A model generated the notes under the pieces. The model saw nothing but the letters and a program-made list of their open reading frames with translations, had not been told where the DNA came from and did no database searches. Shown piece after piece: positions 1 through 4,812 of a stretch of DNA of 9,184 nt. Numbering within the stretch: position 1 is the stretch's first letter; each line of letters starts with the position of its first letter. This DNA comes from Spirochaetota bacterium (GTDB lineage: Bacteria > Spirochaetota > Spirochaetia > Treponematales > Breznakiellaceae): positions 1 to 9,184 of the forward strand of contig JAEXTK010000268.1 of the NCBI GenBank assembly GCA_023406985.1. The letters are read 5' to 3'. A program made the position numbers and the translations under genes.

Positions 1-1
1 G

Positions 2-634
2 GGGGGGGCGACCCTGCTCATCGGGGAGGAGACGGACGGGGCCCTCCACGAGTCCCAAATCCAGGCGGCGCTCTGCCGGCCCTTCTCCTACGGGGCCCGC
101 GACTACGCGGTCTTCGACATGGACCGCTGCATCCTGATCGATCCGCGGGGGGACTACAACGATATCCTCCTCATCGTGGAGCACGCGAACTACCGCCTCC
201 TGGAACTCCGGTCCCTGGACCGCCACCTGGATCATCGCCTGGACGAGGCGGAGAAGGACCTGACCGCCTACGGCACGCGCCGCCGCGGCCGCACCTTGGG
301 ACGCCGCCTGCGCGGCAACGCGCCGCGGGCCAAATTCGCCCGGATCCAGGAACTCCGCTTCGAATCCCTCTTCATCCTGGAAAACCTGGAGAACTCGTCC
401 AAGATCATCGGGGACTTTTACCTCGGCCAGATCTACGACCAGCTCTGCACCATCCTCAATACCGACGGCTGGAGCCGGTCCGTGCAGCGCCGTTTGGACG
501 TCCTCTCCTCCGTCTACGATATGGCCAAGACCGATTCGTCCGAGCGGCGGATGCTCGGCCTGGAGATCGTCTTCATCGTGGTCTGCATCATCTTTCCGGT
601 CATCCAGATCGTCCAGGTCTTGTTGCTCGATTGA
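2..634 (+). CDS. Tail-anchored membrane protein of unknown function (5' end missing)
   Basis: The reading frame is open from the left edge, so the true start lies outside the window; the ATG at 119 is internal and 39 codons precede it without a stop. The visible 210 residues comprise a soluble part with acidic/hydrophobic stretches (DYAVFDMDRCILIDPRGDYN), a long charged, probably coiled-coil helical region rich in Leu, Arg, Asp and Glu (about residues 65-185), and a C-terminal hydrophobic segment (about residues 187-208, LEIVFIVVCIIFPVIQIV) ending only a residue or two before the stop. This predicts a tail-anchored protein facing the cytoplasm. The order of a W..S..RRLDVLSSVYD helix, an ERR patch and a terminal membrane helix is reminiscent of DUF155/RMND1 proteins, but I cannot establish homology by eye. 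Its stop lies 22 bases before era. I do not recognise a function. Confidence 0.75.
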   Translation, partial: GGATLLIGEETDGALHESQIQAALCRPFSYGARDYAVFDMDRCILIDPRGDYNDILLIVEHANYRLLELRSLDRHLDHRLDEAEKDLTAYGTRRRGRTLGRRLRGNAPRAKFARIQELRFESLFILENLENSSKIIGDFYLGQIYDQLCTILNTDGWSRSVQRRLDVLSSVYDMAKTDSSERRMLGLEIVFIVVCIIFPVIQIVQVLLLD

Positions 635-648
635 CCGCGGGCTATAGT
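620..648 (+). promoter_or_regulatory. Candidate era promoter
   Basis: TTGTTG (620-625) and TATAGT (643-648) are separated by 17 bases, each matching the sigma-70 consensus at most positions. The expected transcript start (about 655) falls two bases before the era ATG at 657, so the mRNA would be leaderless or nearly so. This agrees with the absence of any Shine-Dalgarno-like sequence before era. The -35 lies inside the 3' end of the preceding gene. The call rests on motif spacing only. Confidence 0.4.
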
Positions 649-656
649 CGCCTCCG

Positions 657-1562
657 ATGAACCAAGACTCCAAGAAATCCGCCTTCGTCGCGGTCATAGG
701 CCGGCCCTCCGCCGGAAAGTCCACCCTCCTCAATTCCCTCTGCGGCGAGAAGGTGGCCATCGTCAGCCCCGTCCCCCAGACCACGCGCAACGCCATCCGC
801 GGCATCGTGAACCACGAGCGGGGACAACTCGTCTTCATCGATACGCCCGGGCGCCACGTCTCCGAGAAGAAGCTCAACCGGAAGCTCATGGATGTCGGCG
901 CCAAGGTCCTCTCCGAGGCGGAACTCGTCCTCTACGTGCTCGACTCCACGCGGAAAGCGGGCGAAGAGGAACGCGCGGTCGCGGCCCTGCTCGCCCCCGT
1001 CGCCGATCGGGTCGTCGCCGCGATCAACAAGATCGACGCGAACGACGCCGATCCCGACGCGGCCCGGGCCTTCCTCGCCGAGGCCCTGCCGACGCTCGGC
1101 GACGATCGCATCGTGCGGATATCGGCGCGCAAGAAGGACGGCATCGCCGACGTGCTCGCCGTCCTGTTCGCGCTCGCCCCCGCGGGTGACCCCATGTACC
1201 CCGAGGATTACTACACCGACCAGGAAGTGGATTTCCGGGTGGCGGAGATCATCAGGGAAAAGGCCATCAACCGCCTTTCCGAGGAACTCCCCCACTCCCT
1301 GTACGTGGAGATCGAGGATACCGAGCTCCGGGACGAGGAGACGAGGCTCTGGGTGCGCGCCTTCATCATCGTCGAACGGGAATCCCAAAAAGGGATCGTC
1401 GTCGGGAAAGGCGGCAGCATGATCAAGGCCATCCGCCTCGCCGCGCAGAAGGAACTCAACTCCATCTTCGACTGGAAAGTGGAACTCGACCTCCGGGTAA
1501 AAGTCGGCAAGGATTGGCGGCAAAACGACAAGACCCTCCGCCGCCTCATCGACAACCTATAA
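657..1562 (+). CDS. era: GTPase Era
   Basis: Era is an essential Ras-like GTPase that binds the 3' end of 16S rRNA and helps 30S ribosome subunit maturation. All G motifs are visible: G1 GRPSAGKS (15-22), the G2 threonine in QTTR (41-44), G3 DTPG (62-65), G4 NKID (124-127) and G5 SAR (156-158). The C-terminal KH RNA-binding domain follows, with the GxxG loop in IVVGKGGSMIK (247-257). The length of 301 residues is normal for the family. The ATG at 657 leaves only a short tail before G1 and has no Shine-Dalgarno sequence; a promoter-like pair just upstream suggests a leaderless transcript. After G3 the usual DTPGLH reads DTPGRH, a small variation. The gene follows an unknown membrane protein by 22 bases and is followed by an AT-rich gap without a clear intrinsic terminator. 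Identification is secure; the spirochaete affinity is my impression. Confidence 0.97.
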   Translation: MNQDSKKSAFVAVIGRPSAGKSTLLNSLCGEKVAIVSPVPQTTRNAIRGIVNHERGQLVFIDTPGRHVSEKKLNRKLMDVGAKVLSEAELVLYVLDSTRKAGEEERAVAALLAPVADRVVAAINKIDANDADPDAARAFLAEALPTLGDDRIVRISARKKDGIADVLAVLFALAPAGDPMYPEDYYTDQEVDFRVAEIIREKAINRLSEELPHSLYVEIEDTELRDEETRLWVRAFIIVERESQKGIVVGKGGSMIKAIRLAAQKELNSIFDWKVELDLRVKVGKDWRQNDKTLRRLIDNL

Positions 1563-1579
1563 TAGGACTATTTTGGCAT

Positions 1580-1604
1580 CTTAATATATATTTCTATTAT
1601 TAAG
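1580..1604. repeat. Inverted repeat CTTAATA-N11-TATTAAG
   Basis: CTTAATA at 1580-1586 is the exact reverse complement of TATTAAG at 1598-1604, with an 11-base spacer. It lies just downstream of era and about 85-110 bases upstream of hipB. It is AT-only apart from its ends, so it would make a poor terminator; a protein-binding site is more likely. Chance occurrence in AT-rich DNA cannot be excluded. Confidence 0.35.
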
Positions 1605-1645
1605 TGTCATATTCGACTACTTATACAGGCATCAGATATAGTGAC

Positions 1646-1658
1646 AAGTATGGTACTT
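1646..1658. repeat. Inverted repeat AAGTA-TGG-TACTT, nested in GTGA...TCAC
   Basis: AAGTA (1646-1650) and TACTT (1654-1658) are perfect reverse complements around TGG. They are enclosed by GTGA (1641-1644) and TCAC (1663-1666), also complementary, making a nested near-symmetric site about 26 bases long between the two -10-like boxes. It is a candidate HipB operator. Confidence 0.4.
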
Positions 1659-1661
1659 TGA

Positions 1662-1677
1662 ATCACAATTCCGTGAT
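1662..1677. promoter_or_regulatory. Candidate operator ATCAC-N6-GTGAT against the hipB -10
   Basis: ATCAC (1662-1666) and GTGAT (1673-1677) are reverse complements with a 6-base spacer. The right arm shares its last base with the TATAAT box at 1677-1682, so a protein bound here would block RNA polymerase. The GATATA hexamer at 1635-1640 recurs at 1675-1680, which adds to the impression of repeated regulatory sites. Assignment to HipB is inferred from position. Confidence 0.4.
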
Positions 1678-1687
1678 ATAATGCCGT

Positions 1688-2068
1688 ATGAGTCATCAAG
1701 AAGGATACAAGGAAGACCTTTCCCTGATGAGCGACAGGGCGATCTCCGCCGAGCTCGCCGGGAGGCTCAAGCGCACGAGGCTCAACGCCAACCTCACGCA
1801 GGTCGAACTCGCCGCCCGTTCCGGGCTGAGCCTCAGGACCGTCATCCGCGCGGAATCGGGCGAGACGGGGACCACGATCCTCGCGCTCATCGCCCTCCTC
1901 CGCGCGCTCGGTAAGCTCGATTCCTTGGACTCCTTCCTTCCCGCGCCGCCGCCGAGCCCGCTCATCGCGCGCTCACGCGAGACGCCGTATCGCCGCCGGG
2001 CATCCAAACCCCGCAAGGCTACCGCCCCGGAAACGGGCGCTGGTTGGAAGTGGGGCGACGAGACGTGA
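1688..2068 (+). CDS. hipB: HipB-like XRE-family antitoxin/repressor
   Basis: This is a small DNA-binding protein, the likely antitoxin partner of the HipA kinase encoded next. An XRE helix-turn-helix occupies about residues 24-75 (LAGRLKRTRL, TQVELAARSG, LSLRTVIRAE), followed by a Pro-rich hinge (PAPPPSP, about 85-91) and a basic tail ending in WKWGDET. Such tails occur in HipB proteins of this subtype. The start is uncertain. The ATG at 1688 lies six bases after the TATAAT box and would be leaderless; the ATG at 1727 (residue 14) has AAGGAAG 11-13 bases before it and begins MSDRAISAEL, closer to the domain. The longer form is reported. The stop TGA overlaps the hipA GTG by three bases, so the pair is translationally coupled. 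Autoregulation through the palindromes upstream is inferred from known hip operons. Confidence 0.85.
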   Translation: MSHQEGYKEDLSLMSDRAISAELAGRLKRTRLNANLTQVELAARSGLSLRTVIRAESGETGTTILALIALLRALGKLDSLDSFLPAPPPSPLIARSRETPYRRRASKPRKATAPETGAGWKWGDET

Positions 2069-3384
2069 GCGTCGTATCGGCGGACGTCCTCCTCTGGGGC
2101 AGCGTGACCGGGGCGCTCTATTGGGACAGCGCCCGGTCGCTCGGCTTCTTCGAGTACGCGCCGTCCTTCCTCGGCGCGCCCGTGGAGATAGCCCCGCTCA
2201 CCATGCCGCGCGCGGCCGGGATCTTCAGCTTCCCCGAACTCCCGCGCCAAACCTTCAAAGGTCTGCCCGGACTCCTCGCGGATTCCCTCCCGGATAAATT
2301 CGGCAACGCGGTCATCGACCGCTGGCTCGCGGAGCGGGGCCGGCTGCCGGAAAGCTTTTCCCCCGTTGAACGCCTCTGCTACATCGGCTCGCGGGGCATG
2401 GGGGCCTTGGAATTCCGGCCGGCCATCCGGGAAGCGACGGAGGGATCGACGCCGCTCGACCTCGCCGAGCTCGTCCAGTTGGCGAATCGGGTGCTCTCCG
2501 ATCGCTCCGGCCTCCGTACCAGCCTCCAGGACGGAGGCCCTTCGGCCCTGGATGCCATCCTCTCGGTGGGAACCTCGGCGGGCGGGGCCCGCGCCAAGGC
2601 TGTCGTCGCGTGGAACCGGGACACCGGCGAGCTGCGGTCGGGACAAACGCCGGCCCCCGCGCCCTTCGAATACTGGATAGTGAAATTCGACGGCGTGACC
2701 GGAAACGCGGACAAGGAGCTCGGCGATCCGCGCGGCTTCGGCCGCCTGGAATACGCCTACCACCTCATGGCCCGCGCGGCCCGCATCGACATGACCGAAT
2801 GCCGCATCCTCGAGGAGGGGGGCCGGGCCCACTTCATGACCAAGCGCTTCGATCGGACGGACGCGGGCGGCAAGATCCACATGCAGAGCCTCTGCGCGAT
2901 CGCCCACTACGATTTCAACCTGGCCGGCGCCTACGGGTACGAGCAGGCGTTCATGACCGTCAAACGCCTCCGGATGGAGGCCCTCGCCGAGAAGAACGCC
3001 CTCGAGCAACTGTTCCGGCGCATGGCGTTCAACCTCATGGCGCGCAACCAGGACGACCACACCAAGAACATCGCCTTCCTCATGGATCGGTCGGGCGCCT
3101 GGCGGCTCGCTCCGGCCTACGACCTCACCTTCGCCTACAACCCCGCGGGCGCGTGGACCTCGAGCCACCAGATGTCGGTGAACGGCAAGCGCGACGGTTT
3201 TTCCGCGGACGATCTCATGGCCGCGGCCGCGGTGGCCGACCTTCGGCCTCCGCGCGCGCGGAGCATCCTCGCGGAGGTGGCGGAGGCCGTCGCCGCCTGG
3301 CCGCGCTTCGCTTCGGAGGCCGGCGTGCCGAAGGATTGGGCGGACGCGGTCGCGTCGGTCCATCGGCGGGAACTCGCGCGCTAG
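2065..3384 (+). CDS. hipA: HipA-family Ser/Thr kinase toxin
   Basis: HipA toxins are protein kinases with a PI3/4-kinase-like fold; the E. coli enzyme phosphorylates glutamyl-tRNA synthetase and induces growth arrest. The protein has an N-terminal subdomain (ADVLLWGSVTGALYWD), the Gly-rich loop SAGGARAK (171-178, counting from the GTG), the ATP-binding lysine in YWIVKFDG (about 207), TKRFDR (259-264), catalytic NQDDHTKN (328-335) and metal-binding YDLTFAYN (352-359). The loop serine 171 aligns with the autophosphorylated Ser150 of E. coli HipA, so the toxin looks intact. I chose GTG 2065, which overlaps the hipB stop in GTGA and is preceded by GGGG about nine bases away; an in-frame TTG at 2044 and a GTG at 2050 are alternatives. 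The length of 439 residues is normal. The 3' end shares CTAG with yaeQ. The actual phosphorylation target is unknown. Confidence 0.93.
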   Translation: MSVVSADVLLWGSVTGALYWDSARSLGFFEYAPSFLGAPVEIAPLTMPRAAGIFSFPELPRQTFKGLPGLLADSLPDKFGNAVIDRWLAERGRLPESFSPVERLCYIGSRGMGALEFRPAIREATEGSTPLDLAELVQLANRVLSDRSGLRTSLQDGGPSALDAILSVGTSAGGARAKAVVAWNRDTGELRSGQTPAPAPFEYWIVKFDGVTGNADKELGDPRGFGRLEYAYHLMARAARIDMTECRILEEGGRAHFMTKRFDRTDAGGKIHMQSLCAIAHYDFNLAGAYGYEQAFMTVKRLRMEALAEKNALEQLFRRMAFNLMARNQDDHTKNIAFLMDRSGAWRLAPAYDLTFAYNPAGAWTSSHQMSVNGKRDGFSADDLMAAAAVADLRPPRARSILAEVAEAVAAWPRFASEAGVPKDWADAVASVHRRELAR

Positions 3385-3917
3385 CGGATCCGCACCATCG
3401 ACACCTGGACCTCGCCGCCCTCGTCGTCGCGGAAGTAGATCTCGCCGTCCTGCACGGAGCACTGGAGCTTCATGCTCGCCCGCGCCAAGCCGGCGAGGCG
3501 CCGGCTCGAATCGGCGTCCACGCAGAAGACCGCCAGGTTCCTGAGGCCACCCGCGTCTGCGGCGATCGGGTCCCACCAGCGGTCCGGGTTCGCCGAATAG
3601 GCATACACGCGGACTTCCCCGGACCGGCCGGCCGCCTTGGAGAGCACGCGGGAATCGGGGTGGCCCACTTCGATCCAAAGCTCGATCGCCCCGGTCAGAT
3701 CCTTCAGCCACAGGTCCGGCTCGTCCGAGTCGGATATGCCCTTGCCGAATTCCAGCCGCTCGTGCCCGTTGAGCGCGAACGCGAGGAGGCGGATCATCAT
3801 GCGCTCGTCCGTCTCCGACGGGTGGCGGGCGAGCGTCAACTTGTGCGTCTCGTAGTAGTGCCGATCCATGTCGACGATTTCGAGTTCAGCCTTGTATACG
3901 GTCGATTTCAGCGCCAT
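3381..3917 (-). CDS. yaeQ: YaeQ family protein (PD-(D/E)XK-like fold)
   Basis: The 178-residue length and the signature elements identify YaeQ: the N-terminal MALKSTVYKAELEI, RHPSETDERMMIRLLAFAL (31-49), EPDLWLKD (66-73), WIEVGHPDSR (81-90) with K94 following, and VRVYAY (102-107). Known YaeQ structures show a compact variant of the PD-(D/E)XK nuclease fold, with the EPD and IEVG segments at the would-be active site; no enzymatic role is established. In enterobacteria YaeQ has been linked to suppression of loss of the elongation factor RfaH. The ATG at 3917 has no Shine-Dalgarno sequence, and TTGACC lies about 35 bases upstream, so translation may be leaderless. The gene is convergent with hipA, sharing the CTAG stop, and divergent from the DUF1295 gene. 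It looks complete. Confidence 0.93.
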   Translation of the reverse strand: MALKSTVYKAELEIVDMDRHYYETHKLTLARHPSETDERMMIRLLAFALNGHERLEFGKGISDSDEPDLWLKDLTGAIELWIEVGHPDSRVLSKAAGRSGEVRVYAYSANPDRWWDPIAADAGGLRNLAVFCVDADSSRRLAGLARASMKLQCSVQDGEIYFRDDEGGEVQVSMVRIR

Positions 3918-3922
3918 GCCGC

Positions 3923-3951
3923 ATGGTGGCCGATGGAACGGAAGCGGTCAA
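3923..3951 (-). promoter_or_regulatory. Candidate yaeQ promoter
   Basis: On the minus strand TTGACC (3951-3946) is followed after 17 bases by CACCAT (3928-3923), a weak -10 that keeps the A at the second position and the final AT. The expected transcript start is the A of the yaeQ ATG or one base from it. The strong -35 and mirror symmetry with the opposite promoter support it; the -10 alone would not. Confidence 0.35.
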
Positions 3952-3971
3952 GGCCGCCGCGGCGTTGACCG
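3945..3971. repeat. 27-bp near-perfect palindrome between divergent yaeQ and DUF1295 genes
   Basis: Thirteen-base arms (3945-3957 and 3959-3971) flank a central C at 3958, and 12 of the 13 positions are complementary; the single mismatch is G3952/G3964. The left arm begins CGGTCAA and the right arm ends TTGACCG, so each arm contains a consensus-like -35 box (TTGACC) reading outward. No T-tract follows on either strand, so it is not a terminator. The symmetry suggests a dimeric regulator site controlling both genes at once. No gene for an obvious dedicated regulator is next to it. Confidence 0.65.
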
Positions 3972-3993
3972 GCGATCCGGAAAACGCGATCAT
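3965..3993 (+). promoter_or_regulatory. Candidate promoter of the DUF1295 gene
   Basis: TTGACC (3965-3970) is followed after 17 bases by GATCAT (3988-3993), which matches TATAAT at four positions. The predicted start (about 4000) is directly at the ATG at 4001, and no Shine-Dalgarno sequence precedes that ATG. The -35 is the right arm of the palindrome at 3945-3971. Confidence 0.45.
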
Positions 3994-4000
3994 ATGAACC

Positions 4001-4771
4001 ATGAACCCCTTCGTCCTTTCGGTCCTCGCCTCCATCCTCGTCAACGCCGCGTTCTTCGCGTACGCCGCGGCGAAGCGGACGGACGTGGTCACCGACCTTT
4101 CCTACAGCCTCTCCTTCGGCCTCGTGTCCGTCGCCTTGATCCTCCTCAACGGCGACGCGCCCGTCGCCGCCCTCGCGCCCGCCGCGCTGACCGTCGCGTG
4201 GGCGGTCAGGCTCGGCGCGTACCTCTTCGGTCGGATCATCGTCACGAAGGTGGACCATCGCTTCGACGGCATGCGGGAGTATCCCCTGAAGTTCGCCCGC
4301 TTCTGGATCCTCCAGGCGGCGGCCGTCATGATCATCCTGCTGCCGGTGACCGCCTCGGTCGCGTCGGCGGCCGCGCCGCGGGCCTTCGGCCCCTTCGAGC
4401 TCGCGGGCCTCGGCCTCTGGATCGCGGGCTTCCTGATCGAGGCGATCGCCGACGCCCAAAAGGCGGCGTTCAAACGGGGCGGCAACCCGGCTTTCATCTC
4501 GAGCGGCCTGTGGGCGTACTCCCGCCATCCGAACTATTTCGGCGAGGCCCTGCTCTGGTGGGGCCTCTTCGTCTACGTCCTGCCCGCGCTCTCGGGGGCG
4601 CTGTTCCTCGCGGTCCTCGGGCCCGTCTTCATCACTCTGCTGCTCCTGTTCGTGAGCGGGATCCCGCTCCTCGAAAAGAGCGCCGACGCCAAGTACGCCG
4701 CCGACCCTGCGTACGCGGCCTACAAGCGCCGCACGAGCGTGTTCATCCCGCTGCCGCCCCGGAGGGACTAG
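4001..4771 (+). CDS. DUF1295 / steroid 5-alpha-reductase-like integral membrane protein
   Basis: This is a 256-residue polytopic membrane protein of the DUF1295 family, related in fold to eukaryotic steroid 5-alpha reductases and isoprenylcysteine methyltransferases. Hydrophobic segments lie at about residues 4-22, 36-50, 57-76, 102-120, 130-150, 181-198 and 200-222. The diagnostic block is at 167-188, with key residues SSGLWAYSRHPNYFGE, where the R-HPNY-GE residues form the family's nucleotide-cofactor site. SGIPLLEK (219-226) and a C-terminal YKRRTSVFIPLP complete the pattern. A lipid or isoprenoid substrate is likely for the family, but the reaction is unknown. The ATG at 4001 directly follows a promoter-like pair and lacks a Shine-Dalgarno sequence. 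The gene is divergent from yaeQ and convergent with the DAK2-DegV gene. The family assignment is strong and the function open. Confidence 0.92.
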   Translation: MNPFVLSVLASILVNAAFFAYAAAKRTDVVTDLSYSLSFGLVSVALILLNGDAPVAALAPAALTVAWAVRLGAYLFGRIIVTKVDHRFDGMREYPLKFARFWILQAAAVMIILLPVTASVASAAAPRAFGPFELAGLGLWIAGFLIEAIADAQKAAFKRGGNPAFISSGLWAYSRHPNYFGEALLWWGLFVYVLPALSGALFLAVLGPVFITLLLLFVSGIPLLEKSADAKYAADPAYAAYKRRTSVFIPLPPRRD

Positions 4772-4779
4772 CCGGCGCG

Positions 4780-4806
4780 GGGGCCGACCGACGCAGGGGC
4801 CGACCG
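4780..4806. repeat. Short direct repeat in the convergent gap
   Basis: GGGGCCGACCG occurs at 4780-4790 and again at 4796-4806, 16 bases apart, in the 41-base gap between two convergent genes. I see no GC hairpin followed by a T-tract on either strand, so neither gene has a recognisable intrinsic terminator here. The repeat may be a small duplication without function. Confidence 0.5.
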
Positions 4807-4812
4807 GCGGTC

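Larger units (their letters stand above)
1563..1687 (+). promoter_or_regulatory. AT-rich hipBA control region
   Basis: These 125 bases are sharply AT-rich compared with the GC-rich surroundings. They contain two -10-like boxes, TATAGT at 1637-1642 and TATAAT at 1677-1682, the latter ending five bases before the first possible hipB ATG. No good -35 stands 17 bases upstream of either, which fits a weak or activator/repressor-modulated promoter. Three small inverted repeats (listed separately) lie upstream of or against these boxes. HipB proteins of known systems repress their own operon by binding several short palindromes around the promoter, so this is the expected operator zone. No era terminator is apparent here. 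Confidence 0.6.

Noticed and set aside
642..1523. A 293-codon minus-strand frame opposite era
   Set aside because: The composition (Asp/Gly/Val/Arg rich) reflects GC-rich antisense codons; era on the other strand is certain.
1556..1566. Palindrome CCTAT-A-ATAGG over the era stop, as a terminator
   Set aside because: The arms are only five bases with a one-base loop and are AT-rich; a stable hairpin cannot form, and only a short TTTT follows several bases later.
1563..3384. hipBA as a recently acquired mobile island
   Set aside because: Only the 125-base control region is AT-rich; both coding regions share the GC-rich codon use of their neighbours, and I see no integrase, tRNA target or flanking repeats.
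1696..3711. A 671-codon open frame on the minus strand opposite hipB and hipA
   Set aside because: The translation is an Arg/Gly/Ala/Glu-rich, motif-free sequence typical of the antisense frame of a GC-rich gene, while the plus strand encodes recognisable HipB and HipA with all motifs.
3945..3971. The palindrome as an intrinsic terminator
   Set aside because: It sits between divergent starts, its centre leaves almost no loop, and no T-run follows on either strand.
4772..4812. Bidirectional terminator between the DUF1295 and DAK2-DegV genes
   Set aside because: The gap is GC-rich with a direct repeat, but I found no stem-loop followed by a T-tract on either strand.
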